Assembly (NCBI RefSeq): GCF_900460065.1
Contig: NZ_UAVD01000007.1
Location: forward strand, 62,001-126,000
DNA: 64,000 bases
Source: Streptomyces griseus
GTDB taxonomy: Bacteria > Actinomycetota > Actinomycetes > Streptomycetales > Streptomycetaceae
Direction: 5' to 3'
Shown in pieces: positions 34,671-43,622 of this stretch (positions within the stretch are counted from its first letter, which is position 1; each line of letters starts with the position of its first letter). The translations under genes were made by a program, and so were the position numbers. Below the pieces are notes generated by a model. It was not told the origin of the DNA and did not search any database. It worked only from the letters and a program-made list of their open reading frames with translations.

Positions 34671-36004
34671 CCATCCGGATCTTCCACGCCTCCTCGCCCG
34701 CCGCGACGGTGCTGCTCGCCGCGGCGATCGACGCGGGCTGCTTCACCGAGCCCGACCGCCGGATCCTGCTGCTGTCCCGGACGGGGCCGGTCCCGGAGAC
34801 CGTCGCCGACGTCGCGGAGACCGCCGGCTTCGAGCGGCTGCGCACCCGGTTCGACGAGGTCCTCTCGTGGAACGACGCGATCTCCCCCTTCCACCCGGCC
34901 GGCTGGACGCCCCGGGCGGACGACGCCCCGTTGTGGGAGCGCCACTTCCGGCGCGCCTGGGGTCTCGGCGACGAGGAGCTGGAGCTCGTCGTCGACTCCC
35001 CGCACGCCGGTCCCGCCCGGGCCCTCACCCAGGTCTTCGCCGGTGTCCCCGTCGATGTGTACGCGGAGGGGCCCGGCGGCTACGGCCCGACCGGGGAGAA
35101 GATCCCCCCGCTGACCGGGGTCCGGGTGCGACGGCTGCTCCATCCGGACCTGGTCCCGGGGGCGCGGCTGTTGTTGCTGGGCGAGTACGGGGTGGAGCAG
35201 CGGACCGTGCCGGCCGAGGCGATCACCAGGGTCGTCGGTGAACTGGCGGACGCGGAGGTGGATCTGCCCGCCGTCGAGGGGCCGTGCGCGCTGCTGCTGG
35301 GGCAGGATCTCGCCGGGGCCGGGCTGATCCCGGCGGCCGAGGAGGCGGGGCTGCGGCGGGAGATGGTGCGCGGGGCCGCGGCCCTGGGCCACCGCCGGCT
35401 GGTGTTCGCACCGGACCCGTACGCGCCGTGGGAGGACTCGGCGGCGCCGCGCGCCGAGGCGGAGCGGCTGGGCGTGGAGCTGACCGTGCTGGACTCCGCG
35501 CGGCCCGTCCCGGCCGATGTGCTGCTGCACCGGCTGCGGCCCGCGCTGGTCGTCGGCTGCACCTCGGCCGCCCTGTTCGGGGCGGCCCGCTTCTACGGGC
35601 TCCCGGTGGCGGCGGTCGGCACGGGGCTGCTGCTGGAGCGGCTGACCCCGTACGAGAACGCCGAGCGGATACCGGCGACGCTCGCGGACGCCCTGCTGCC
35701 GGGGCTCGGTGACGCGCAGGCGGTGGCCGCGCGGGCGCCTGACGCCGGGGCGGAGTTGGACGACCTGCTCGCGGCCGTCGGCTTCGCGATGCGGCCGCGG
35801 GTCCGCCCCGATCTGCGCCCGGCGGCCGAGCGCTATCTCTCCACCCACCTGGACGACCGCACCTGGCGCTACTTCAAGCGCCGCCGCCTGGCCTCGCTCG
35901 CGCTTCCCGGCGTGGTCCCGGCCCGGCTGGCGTTCCTGCGGGGCAACCCGACCCTGCGCCGGGTGGCCCGGCGGGCCAGGGCGCTGCGGAGCGGCCGGGG
36001 CTGA
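34667..36004 (+). CDS. Polysialyltransferase-like protein, first copy
   Basis: 445 residues from ATG 34667 (ATGA overlap). Sequence blocks include RIFHASSPAATVLLAAAIDAGCF, RFDEVLSWNDAISPFHPAGW, VPVDVYAEGPGGYGPTGEKIP, ALVVGCTSAALFGAARFYGLPVAAVGTGLLL and HLDDRTWRYFKRRRLASLALPG. The SCTS/GCTSAA-type segment and the paired context fit alpha-2,8-polysialyltransferase family proteins (PF07388-like). The protein at 41118-42512 shares these blocks in the same order. Expected to polymerise or extend a nonulosonate chain from CMP-sugar. The acceptor and linkage are not known. Confidence 0.75.
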   Translation: MTIRIFHASSPAATVLLAAAIDAGCFTEPDRRILLLSRTGPVPETVADVAETAGFERLRTRFDEVLSWNDAISPFHPAGWTPRADDAPLWERHFRRAWGLGDEELELVVDSPHAGPARALTQVFAGVPVDVYAEGPGGYGPTGEKIPPLTGVRVRRLLHPDLVPGARLLLLGEYGVEQRTVPAEAITRVVGELADAEVDLPAVEGPCALLLGQDLAGAGLIPAAEEAGLRREMVRGAAALGHRRLVFAPDPYAPWEDSAAPRAEAERLGVELTVLDSARPVPADVLLHRLRPALVVGCTSAALFGAARFYGLPVAAVGTGLLLERLTPYENAERIPATLADALLPGLGDAQAVAARAPDAGAELDDLLAAVGFAMRPRVRPDLRPAAERYLSTHLDDRTWRYFKRRRLASLALPGVVPARLAFLRGNPTLRRVARRARALRSGRG

Positions 36005-36100
36005 GGGGGCCGGTGCGGGCTCGGGCGGCCGGGGCCGAGGGGGCGGCCGGAGCGGCCGGGGGTGGCGGGGCCGAGGGGGCGGCCGGGGGCCGAGGCGGCC
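36005..36100. repeat. GC-only low-complexity repeat
   Basis: About 95 bases made of near-repeats of GGCCGAGGGGGCGGCC between the convergent polyST-like gene and acyltransferase gene. It can fold into many hairpins and may act as a terminator, but it is too degenerate to define a unit. Confidence 0.5.
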
Positions 36101-36134
36101 CCCTCCCTTCGGGCGTGGCGGGCGTGCGGGGCGC

Positions 36135-37214
36135 TCAGCCCAGCACCTTGCTCGCGCCGACCCGGCCCCACAGCATGGCCGCGCCGAACGACAGGGCCGT
36201 CGTGGCCACCGTGATCCCGACGACGAGCGCCGCGGCGGCGGGGCCGCCCAGGTCCGCCCGGACGAAGGCGTCGGTGAGGACGCCCAGCACGAGTACGTGC
36301 GCCAGGTAGGCCCCGAACGAGGCGTCGGCCAGCCGGGCCAGCGCCGGGCGCAGCCGCTCCGGGACGCGCAGGCCGTGCAGGGAGAGCAGGACGCCGCAGC
36401 TGAACAGGGCCACCAGGACGTGGGCGTACGGGATCGCGTAGTGCACCTCGTGCTGGTAGGCGATCACCCCCGCCAGTCCGGCCGCGGCGAGCAGCAGCCA
36501 GGGGAACCGCCGCCGGCCGAACGTACCGGCGGGGGCGGCGAGCAGCAGCGCCCCGAGCACCGCGTAGATCAGCTGGTACGGTCCGAACGCCCAGCCGAAA
36601 CGGGGCAGTTCGCGTCCGGTGGCCTCGGCCAGGTCACCGAACAGCGAGGGCGCGGACGCCAGGACCAGCAGCACCGCGCCGAGGCCCCAGGGCCGCCTGC
36701 CCGACCTGACCAGCACCACCAGCCCCAGGACCATGATCACGGGGAGGTAGGCGTAGAGGTACCAGAGGTGGTAGGCGGGGCGGACCGAGGCGAACACGGA
36801 GTCCAGCGCCAGCTCGCCCACCGGACCGTCGTTGGTTCCGCGCAGCCTGCCCCAGGCGAGGTAGAGCGCCGTCCAGACGGCGAGGGGGACCACGATCCGC
36901 ACGATGCGCCGCCGCAGCCGTGCGCCGTCCTTCGGCGGGGCCCCGACCAGGACCACCCAGCCGGCGATGGCGAAGAAGAGGGGCACGGCGAAGCGGCCCA
37001 GGGAGTCGGCGGTCAGCCCGGCCCAGTAGGTCCCGGGCCCCTGCGAGGCCGTCCGGTCCACGGCGTTCACGAAGGCCGATCCGGCGTGCAGACCGATCAC
37101 GCCGAACGAACAGAGCAGCCGGATCAGGTCGATGTCGTAGCGGTGCTCGCGGACGGGACGCGGCGTCTCGGGGGCCGCCTGCGCCGGGGCGGGGGCGGGG
37201 GGTGTGGTCGGCAT
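36135..37214 (-). CDS. Acyltransferase 3 family membrane protein
   Basis: 359 residues with about ten membrane helices. The family start is present: RYDIDLIRLLCSFGVIGLHAGSAF, where the His corresponds to the conserved catalytic His of the first helix, then RFAVPLFFAIAGWVVL and RRRIVRIVVPLAVW. Such proteins O-acylate extracytoplasmic or lipid-linked glycans. The first 22 residues are Ala/Pro-rich. The gene lies inside the nonulosonate locus, next to the pyruvyltransferase fusion, so O-acetylation of the wall polymer is a reasonable inference. Confidence 0.85.
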   Translation of the reverse strand: MPTTPPAPAPAQAAPETPRPVREHRYDIDLIRLLCSFGVIGLHAGSAFVNAVDRTASQGPGTYWAGLTADSLGRFAVPLFFAIAGWVVLVGAPPKDGARLRRRIVRIVVPLAVWTALYLAWGRLRGTNDGPVGELALDSVFASVRPAYHLWYLYAYLPVIMVLGLVVLVRSGRRPWGLGAVLLVLASAPSLFGDLAEATGRELPRFGWAFGPYQLIYAVLGALLLAAPAGTFGRRRFPWLLLAAAGLAGVIAYQHEVHYAIPYAHVLVALFSCGVLLSLHGLRVPERLRPALARLADASFGAYLAHVLVLGVLTDAFVRADLGGPAAAALVVGITVATTALSFGAAMLWGRVGASKVLG

Positions 37215-37247
37215 GGTCCTCAGGGGGTGGACGGGGCGGGGCGGGCG

Positions 37248-39653
37248 TCACGCGCGGTCCCGTGGGCGGGTGACGTGGTCCTCGGCGGCGGGCCGGGGCA
37301 CGGGGACCACGGGTCCCGCTCCCGGGTCGCCGAACGGATCGGGCAGGCCCGTCAGTTCACGCAGCCGGGCGAGGTTGTCCCGGGTCACCGACCACAGCCG
37401 CTGCTGCCGGTCGTGGACGTCGGCCACCGCCGCCGGATGGTCGGCCAGCACGGCGAGGGCCCGTTCCGCGAGCCGGGCGCCGAGGTCGCGCTCATGGACG
37501 GAGACGCCCCAGTCGGGCCGGTCGATGTCGGCCAGGAAGTAGGCCAGTTTGGGGTGCGAGACCAGGCTGACGACGGGGGTGCCGCAGCCGAAGGGGATCA
37601 TCCCGGCGTGCCCGCGCATCCCGATCACCAGCCGGGTGCGCCGGTAGAGGTCGCGGATGCCGTCGTTGGAGAGCAGGTACAGGGGCTCGACGGGGAGCCT
37701 GAGGCCGTGCTCCCGCCGCAGATCGTCGACGAAGCGTTCGTCGGCGGGCATGTGCGCGGCGTAACGGACCTCCGCCGACGCGGAGACGGCCCGGACCGCC
37801 GCGGCCATCTCCGCGAGGAAGTGCCCGTAGTCGTGGCCGAAGCGGAGCCCGGCGCGGTCGTAGGCGCAGTTGATCAGCACGGTGTCCTCCCGCGGGCCCG
37901 GTTCGTCGAGGCGGGGGTCGAGGTGGCGGGCGACCGTGGTGGGGCAGGGCTGGTAGCGCACCCTCTCGCGCAGTGAGGCGGGCAGCAGTTCCCTGACCCG
38001 GGCGACGGAGCCGTGGTTGCGCAGCCCGAAGAACGCGGACCGCTCGACCAGGGCCCGCAGGGAGGCCGCGAAGCGTTCGCGGCGGTAGCGCTGGCCGTCG
38101 AAGACGTTGTAGCCGACGGCGAAGACCGCCAGCGGGGCGGTGATCCGGGCCAGGACGTCGTCGGGGATGTTCCACTGCCAGCCGCTGTTGCCGTTGGGCG
38201 CGGTGTCGGGGAGGAAGAGTCCCCCGCCGCCGACGATCACGGCCCGCCGGGCGTTGAGGCGTTCGAGGGAGGCGTCGTCGACCAGCAGGTGCGCGTGCTG
38301 CTGGTGCCAAGCCTCCGGGCCGGTGTCGGAGGTGAAGCAGGCGCGGACCGCCTCGGGCAGCACCTTGTCCCCCGCGTTCTCCTCGCCGTCCGCGAACAGG
38401 GCCACATGGGCCAGCTGTTCGTCCGGCCGGGCGCTGACCGGCTTCCGGGAGGCCGCGGCCAGTTGGGTCGTACGGGCGTACCAGGCACGGCAGTTGGCGT
38501 CGGTCGGGTCGGCCTCCAGGCCCGCGAGCGCATAGCCCCGGGCGTCCTCGGTGCGGCCCAGCAGCCAGGCCAGGCGCGCCAGTTGGCCGAAGGCGCGGGG
38601 TGCGAAATCCGGTGAGGCGGTCGCCAGCAGCAGGTGCGTCTCGGCCTCCTCGTACCGGGACAGCGCCATCAGGCAGACGCCGAGCGTCTCGTGGCAGCGC
38701 GGCAGGTCGGGGCGGTCCGCGACGGCCTCGCCCAGCAGCGCCACGGCCTCGTCGTGCCGGCCGCGCCCCCGGTGGATCTCGGCGAGCTGCCGGACCAGGT
38801 CGATCGGCGGCCGGGGCCGGCCGGGGTACGGGAGCGCGAGGTGCAGCAGCAGATCGGGGTGCTTGGCACCGGGGAGCGCGAGGTACGCGGCCCGGAACTC
38901 CTCGTCCCCCAGCTCGAAGCGGTCCCTGGCCGCCCGGGCGGGGGCGAGACCGGCCGGGGCCGCGGGGACCCCGGCGAAGTTCAGGACGACGACGCCCTCG
39001 GGGACCGGCAGGTCGTCGTGCAGCCGTCGCGCCCGGAAGTCGGCACGGGAGTCCAGGGGGACGAGGAGACCTTCCGGGACGTCCTTCGCGGTGGGCCCCG
39101 CGGGACCGAGGTCCTGGCGCTGGATCACCATCAGCCCGTCGTCGGGGAGGCCGCCGCGCGGGTCCGGGGCGCCGTCGGGCCCGGGGCGCGGCACGGCGGC
39201 CACGCCCGTACGGAGTCCCAGCAGGGCGTCGAGCCGGCCGAGCACGACCATGGCGGGGGTGAGGGCGACGACGGTGTCGTACCCGTCGAGGCGGAACACG
39301 TCGTCGCGTCCGCCGGCCGGGCGCGGAATCAGCCGGGGGTGCAGTCGGCGCGCGGCGTCGAAGGCGTCGTCCGGCAGACCGGGGTGCAGGACGACGACGT
39401 CCTCGCAGAGGGTCGGGTCGCTCAGCGCGAGGCTGCGCAGGAGGGCCCGGAGTCCGGGCAGTTCGCCCGCGTCGGCGACGTACACGGCGAAGGCGATCCG
39501 GCGCTTGCCGGTGACGGCGCGGCGGTCGTCGGCGGCCTCGGTCGCGGAGCCGGGCGCCGGCGCCGAGCCGGGCGTCGCGACGGACCCGGAAGCCGCCACG
39601 GAGCCGGGCGCCGACGCGGGGTCGGGCGTCGTCGAGGGGTCGGGGTGGGTCAT
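37248..39653 (-). CDS. Three-part protein: glycosyltransferase-like domain, TPR, polysaccharide pyruvyltransferase
   Basis: 801 residues from ATG 39653 (ATGA overlap with the preceding gene). After an Ala/Pro/Gly/Ser-rich 40-residue head, residues about 50-280 look like a GT-A/GT8-type domain (RRIAFAVYVADAGELPGL, DDVFRLDGYDTVVALTPAMVVLGRLD). Residues about 290-420 hold two or three TPR-like helix pairs (GRHDEAVALLGEAVADRPDLPRC, RYEEAETHLLLATASPD). Residues about 440-760 form a PS_pyruv_trans domain (NAGDKVLPEAVRA, VIVGGGGLFLP, VFAVGYNV, VIGMRGHAGMIPFGCGTPVVSL). It likely attaches pyruvate ketals, with the N-terminal domain adding or binding a sugar. The combination is unusual. Confidence 0.78.
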   Translation of the reverse strand: MTHPDPSTTPDPASAPGSVAASGSVATPGSAPAPGSATEAADDRRAVTGKRRIAFAVYVADAGELPGLRALLRSLALSDPTLCEDVVVLHPGLPDDAFDAARRLHPRLIPRPAGGRDDVFRLDGYDTVVALTPAMVVLGRLDALLGLRTGVAAVPRPGPDGAPDPRGGLPDDGLMVIQRQDLGPAGPTAKDVPEGLLVPLDSRADFRARRLHDDLPVPEGVVVLNFAGVPAAPAGLAPARAARDRFELGDEEFRAAYLALPGAKHPDLLLHLALPYPGRPRPPIDLVRQLAEIHRGRGRHDEAVALLGEAVADRPDLPRCHETLGVCLMALSRYEEAETHLLLATASPDFAPRAFGQLARLAWLLGRTEDARGYALAGLEADPTDANCRAWYARTTQLAAASRKPVSARPDEQLAHVALFADGEENAGDKVLPEAVRACFTSDTGPEAWHQQHAHLLVDDASLERLNARRAVIVGGGGLFLPDTAPNGNSGWQWNIPDDVLARITAPLAVFAVGYNVFDGQRYRRERFAASLRALVERSAFFGLRNHGSVARVRELLPASLRERVRYQPCPTTVARHLDPRLDEPGPREDTVLINCAYDRAGLRFGHDYGHFLAEMAAAVRAVSASAEVRYAAHMPADERFVDDLRREHGLRLPVEPLYLLSNDGIRDLYRRTRLVIGMRGHAGMIPFGCGTPVVSLVSHPKLAYFLADIDRPDWGVSVHERDLGARLAERALAVLADHPAAVADVHDRQQRLWSVTRDNLARLRELTGLPDPFGDPGAGPVVPVPRPAAEDHVTRPRDRA

Positions 39654-41059
39654 CCGAGGGTGATCCTCACTGCGGTGTCGTCCGTGGTCCCGGTCCGCGA
39701 TCCGATCCACTCCCGCTCGCGCGGGGCCAGGGCCGCAGGTCCTTCGAAGCCGAGGAGGTCCACCCGGGCCGGGGTGCCCAGGAAGTCGAGGAGCCGCAGC
39801 ACGGTGTACGCGGTGCTCGCGGGTCCCGCGCCGCCCGGCTCCTCGCCGAGCAGCGCCGGGTCGTGCAGCGGGCGGCGCAATGTGGCGTCGCCCACGCGGT
39901 CCTGGGCGCCGGGCACGAGCCGGCCGCGCAGGGCGAGCCGCCAGTGCGGGAGCGGGTCGCCGAAGACCAGCCGGACGCCCGCCCGCCGGTCCCAGCGGGG
40001 TCCCTTCCACGGGGTGTCGCCGCGCAGGGTGCAGGCGTGGAGATCGGTGCGGGCGGTGGGTGCGGTGTGGCGTGTCTCGTCGCAGCGCACGACGAGGTCG
40101 TAGCCCTCGATCAGGGCGGCCAACGAGCTGCCGGGCCGCCGCTCCTGCTCGGCGGTGCGCGGGGTGTCGGCGACCAGGCACACCGTGCGGCCCGCGACGA
40201 GCCGGCGCAGCCCGGGCACGCCGATGGGTTCGGCCCCGCCCAGCAGCGGGTCGGCCATCGGGTCGCGGTCCGAGAGCCGGCGGTGCTCGGCGTAGAGCGC
40301 GGCGAGCCGGCGCACCGACGGGTCCCCGGCCCCGTGTGCGGCGGTACGGAGCCGGACGAGGTCGGTGAAGGCGGCGCGGGCCTCGGCGGCGGGCAGGTGG
40401 CGCGACAGACGGGCCGCCGCCCCGGACCCCTCCGCACCCCGCGCGAGACGGGTCCCCTCCGCACCCCCCGGCGCACGGGCCGCCGCCCCGGGCTGCTCCG
40501 CACGGTCCCCCGGCGTCCCCCACGACAGCGCCAGCGCCTCGTCGATGCGGTCCCCGGCGGCGCGGAGGGTGGCGATCCGGCGTTCGACGTCACGGGAGGC
40601 GGCGGTGTTCCGCTGGAGCGCGAGGTGGCGTTCGTACGCGGTGACCGCCTCCTCGCCGCGGCCGAGCGCGTCCAGGGCGTTGCCGCGCAGCCGCCAGGCG
40701 CCCTTGGAGCGGGCGCGCAGGCCGGTCGCCTCGTCGGCGAGGGCCAGGGCGAGGCGGGCCTCCGCGTCGCCCCCGCCGTCCAACGCCTGCTGCCCGGTCC
40801 GCAGCAGCGCGTCGAACACGTCGGCGCCCGGGGTGGAGCACGCGGTGGTCAGGGCGCCGATCGACGCGATCAGGCGGGTGCGGCGGGCGTCGGTGAGGGG
40901 GCCTTCGGCCGCGAGGGCCGAGAGGTGGTCGCCGCAGAGCCGCAGCGCGGCCCGGAGCTCCGGGTCCGGTCCGCCGCCGGGGCGTCCCGGGGCCGGTGTT
41001 CCGGGCCGTCCCGCCAGCGCACGTACTGACGTGAGCAGCCCGGTGAGGGTCTGGCCCAT
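39650..41059 (-). CDS. Sialyltransferase-like protein with helical N-terminus
   Basis: 469 residues. The N-terminal 200 residues are helical and Ala-rich with a TPR-like SKGAWRLRGNALDALGRGEEAVTAYERHLALQ. The C-terminal half reads RTVCLVADTP, EGYDLVVRCDETRHTAPTARTDLHACTLRGDTPW, and later STAYTVLRLLDFLGTPARVDLLGFEG. The spacing resembles the sialylmotif L and S of GT29 sialyltransferases, so transfer of a CMP-nonulosonate is suggested. A Gly/Ala/Arg-rich insert (about residues 185-215) has internal repeats. The gene is coupled by ATGA to the pyruvyltransferase fusion. The GT29 link is an inference from pattern. Confidence 0.6.
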   Translation of the reverse strand: MGQTLTGLLTSVRALAGRPGTPAPGRPGGGPDPELRAALRLCGDHLSALAAEGPLTDARRTRLIASIGALTTACSTPGADVFDALLRTGQQALDGGGDAEARLALALADEATGLRARSKGAWRLRGNALDALGRGEEAVTAYERHLALQRNTAASRDVERRIATLRAAGDRIDEALALSWGTPGDRAEQPGAAARAPGGAEGTRLARGAEGSGAAARLSRHLPAAEARAAFTDLVRLRTAAHGAGDPSVRRLAALYAEHRRLSDRDPMADPLLGGAEPIGVPGLRRLVAGRTVCLVADTPRTAEQERRPGSSLAALIEGYDLVVRCDETRHTAPTARTDLHACTLRGDTPWKGPRWDRRAGVRLVFGDPLPHWRLALRGRLVPGAQDRVGDATLRRPLHDPALLGEEPGGAGPASTAYTVLRLLDFLGTPARVDLLGFEGPAALAPREREWIGSRTGTTDDTAVRITLG

Positions 41060-41117
41060 GCTGGTTCCGCCGTTCTGTGAGTCGGACGCCGGCCGGGGCG
41101 CACGCCCCGGCCCCGGG

Positions 41118-42512
41118 TCAGAGGCCCAGGGTGCTGCGGGTGCGCCGTACGGTGCGGCGCAGCCGGACCGCCGCTCCCCGGGGGCCGCCGCCGGGCAGGG
41201 TGAGGCTCTGCAGGCGGCGGCGCTTGAAGTAGTGCTGGGTCGTGGGGTCGAGCCGCTCCCGCAGCCAGGCTTCGGCGTCGGGGCGCAGCCCGGGGTTGAG
41301 CTTGGCCTGCATGCAGTAGCCGACGGTCCGTACCAGCGGGGCGAGGGTGTCCGGCGCGGTGCGCGGCAGCGGGGGCACGGCTTCGGTGCCCTGCGCGTCC
41401 AGGTCGGGCACGAGGTGGTCGGTGATCGTCAGCGGGACGCGGTTGCTGTTCTCGTAGGGGGTGATCCGGTCGAGGACCAGCCGGGTGCCGACGCGGGCGA
41501 CGGGGATGCCGTAGTAGACGGCGGCGGTGAACATCGCGGTGGAGAAGCAGCCGACGACGAGGGCGGGCGCGCACCGTTCGTACAGCGTCTCGGCGAGCAG
41601 CGGGCTGTCCAGCGTGGTGAGCCGTACGCCGAGTTCGGCGGCGGCCTCGTCCAGGGCGCGGGAGTAGCGGGCCGGGGCGGTGGGGTGCGGCTTGAAGAGG
41701 AGGGAGGTGTGCCCGGCGCGGGCGGCTCCGCGCAGCATCCGGATGTGCAGCTCCTCCTCCTCCTGTGGGGTGAGGATGGTGAGGGCGGCGAGGTACTGGC
41801 CCAGCAGCATGGCGGTGGGGGCGGCGGCCTCGGCGGCGGCGAGCCCCCTGTCGCCCTCGGCGGCCTCGGCGATCTCGGAGAGGACGGCGCGGAAGGCGTC
41901 GTCGGGGACGAGCTCCGGCTCGACGCCGGCCTCGGCGAGGAGGAGCGGGCGCAGCCCGGTGACCAGGTCGAGGTGGAGGACGCGCCGGATGCGGCAGGCG
42001 ATGGACTGGGGCAGCCGGTTGCGGGTCGGGCCGTAGCTCATCAGGCCGTCGGCGTAGACGTGGACGGCGCTCTCGGAGAAGATCGCGGCCAGTGCGCGGG
42101 CCGGGTTGACCTGGATGGACTCGACGGCCAGGTCGACGGGGGCGTCGGGGGCGATGTCCCAGGCCAGGCGGAAGGCCCGCTGCCACAGGACGGTCTCCTC
42201 GGAACGGGGGCCCCAGCCGCTGGGGTGGTGCGGGCTGATCGCCTCGTTCCAGTCGACGACGGCGTCGAAGCGGGCGGCGAGGGAGCCGTAGCCGCGCATC
42301 TCCTCCAGGCGCAGGGCGGTTTCGGGGACGGCCGCGTTGTTGGAGACCAGCAGGATGCGGTGGCTGTCGAGGGCCCGGCCGAACTGTCCGGCGTCGAGCG
42401 CCGCGGCGAGGGTGGCCGCCCCGTAGAGGGTGGACACCTGGAAGATCTGGGCGCGCACGGGCTTGCGCCCGGACGTGGATGCGGGCGTGGCTGCGGACTG
42501 CGGTACGGGCAT
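41118..42512 (-). CDS. Polysialyltransferase-like protein, second copy
   Basis: 464 residues. It shares ordered blocks with the protein at 34667-36004: QIFQVSTLYGAATLAAALDAGQF, RFDAVVDWNEAISPHHPSGWG, VHVYADGLMSYGPTRNRLPQ, ALVVGCFSTAMFTAAVYYGIPVARVGTRLVLDRITPYENSNRVP and PTTQHYFKRRRLQSLTLPG. The matching central block HHPSGWG and the two acidic/His segments are those of the PF07388-type polysialyltransferases. It is four bases downstream of a GT2 gene, as is the first copy. Likely adds nonulosonate units to the polymer. Confidence 0.76.
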   Translation of the reverse strand: MPVPQSAATPASTSGRKPVRAQIFQVSTLYGAATLAAALDAGQFGRALDSHRILLVSNNAAVPETALRLEEMRGYGSLAARFDAVVDWNEAISPHHPSGWGPRSEETVLWQRAFRLAWDIAPDAPVDLAVESIQVNPARALAAIFSESAVHVYADGLMSYGPTRNRLPQSIACRIRRVLHLDLVTGLRPLLLAEAGVEPELVPDDAFRAVLSEIAEAAEGDRGLAAAEAAAPTAMLLGQYLAALTILTPQEEEELHIRMLRGAARAGHTSLLFKPHPTAPARYSRALDEAAAELGVRLTTLDSPLLAETLYERCAPALVVGCFSTAMFTAAVYYGIPVARVGTRLVLDRITPYENSNRVPLTITDHLVPDLDAQGTEAVPPLPRTAPDTLAPLVRTVGYCMQAKLNPGLRPDAEAWLRERLDPTTQHYFKRRRLQSLTLPGGGPRGAAVRLRRTVRRTRSTLGL

Positions 42513-42515
42513 GGG

Positions 42516-43502
42516 TCAGGCGGCCTTCTGCTTGGTGCGCAGACGGCTCAGCAGCGTGCCGCGCTTGTCGTCGATCATCGTCAGGGTGCGGTCGAGCACG
42601 TCCTGCGGCATCCGGCCCAGCGCGGCGGTGGACTCGGCGCGCAGCTTCCGGGCGGTGGCGGGCTCGTAGTCGTCGGCCTTCTCGTTGTGGAAGGCGATCA
42701 TCGCGCAGTAGGTGCGGACGGCCTTGGGCAGCAGCGTCTTCGCGTCCCGGTCGGTGCGCAGCTGGTCGAGCAGCGCGTCGTAGGCGGGGAAGAAGTCGAG
42801 CTGGCGGGCGTCCTTGATCTGGGTCAGGGAGGTGGTGACCCCGCGCCGGTAGAAGACGCCGTACAGCCCGAGCGCCGCGTAGCTGCGGGCGCGCAGATGC
42901 AGCTGCCAGATCCACAGCCGGTCCTCGGCGGTGCGCAGTTCCGTGGCGAAGCGCTGGGCGCCGTCCGCGAAGAGGCGCCGGTGGTAGATCCCGGCCCAGA
43001 CGAACGGGTAGTCGACCATGGTCTCGCGCTCGGGCACCCCGATGCCGTCGCGGGGGTCGAGCAGGGTGTCCCGCAGCGGCGCGGGGGCGCGCCGCACGAC
43101 GCGGGTGGTGCCGGTGGACTGGACGTGGTCGGTGCGGGCGAAGTCGCAGTCGAGTTCCTGGGCGGCGCGCACCAGCCGGTCCAGATGGCCGGGGGCGTAC
43201 CAGTCGTCGCCGTCGAGGAAGGTGAGGTAGTCGCCCTCGGCGGCGTCGATGCCGCTGTTGCGGGCGGCGGCGATCCCGACGTTCGTACCGTGTCTGATCA
43301 CCCGGGCGCGCGGCAGGCGCTCGGCCCAGTGGTCGACGATGTCCCGCGTGCCGTCGGTGGACGCGTCGTCGACCAGCAGGAACTCGATGTCCGGGTCCGC
43401 GTTGCGGGCCAGGCTGCCCAGCGTGGTCGGAGCGTAGGCCGCGACATTGTGGAGCGGTACGACAACGGACAGTTTCGGCACGCGCGCCTCGCCTTCGATC
43501 AT
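42516..43502 (-). CDS. Family 2 glycosyltransferase, second copy of the paired cassette
   Basis: 328 residues from ATG 43502; a GTG at 43478, at the start of the conserved fold, is an alternative. GT-A landmarks: KLSVVVPLHNVAAYAPTTLGSL, IEFLLVDDASTDGTRDIV, NVGIAAARNSGIDAAEGDYLTFLDGDDW, and ELRTAEDRLWIWQLH. Homologous over its full length to the protein at 33681-34670. First gene of a leftward unit continuing through the polyST-like, sialyltransferase-like and pyruvyltransferase genes, so it marks the right border of the glycopolymer locus. Confidence 0.88.
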   Translation of the reverse strand: MIEGEARVPKLSVVVPLHNVAAYAPTTLGSLARNADPDIEFLLVDDASTDGTRDIVDHWAERLPRARVIRHGTNVGIAAARNSGIDAAEGDYLTFLDGDDWYAPGHLDRLVRAAQELDCDFARTDHVQSTGTTRVVRRAPAPLRDTLLDPRDGIGVPERETMVDYPFVWAGIYHRRLFADGAQRFATELRTAEDRLWIWQLHLRARSYAALGLYGVFYRRGVTTSLTQIKDARQLDFFPAYDALLDQLRTDRDAKTLLPKAVRTYCAMIAFHNEKADDYEPATARKLRAESTAALGRMPQDVLDRTLTMIDDKRGTLLSRLRTKQKAA

Positions 43503-43622
43503 GGTCCCGACAACCTAGTGAGACGGCGGAAGGATCGGGTGACGGCCGCCACGACAGCGGGTGAACTCTGCGCGTCCGCGGCATGACCGGGCACGCGGCG
43601 GGGAAGTCCCCGCGAACGGGGC

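Noticed and set aside
36005..36100. Structured RNA gene
   Set aside because: The sequence is simple GC-only repeat; folding potential follows from composition and no conserved motif is seen.
39654..40523. Upstream extension of the pyruvyltransferase frame
   Set aside because: The frame runs on in Arg/Pro/Gly-rich sequence that is a shadow of the sialyltransferase-like gene. ATG 39653 with ATGA overlap is the natural start.
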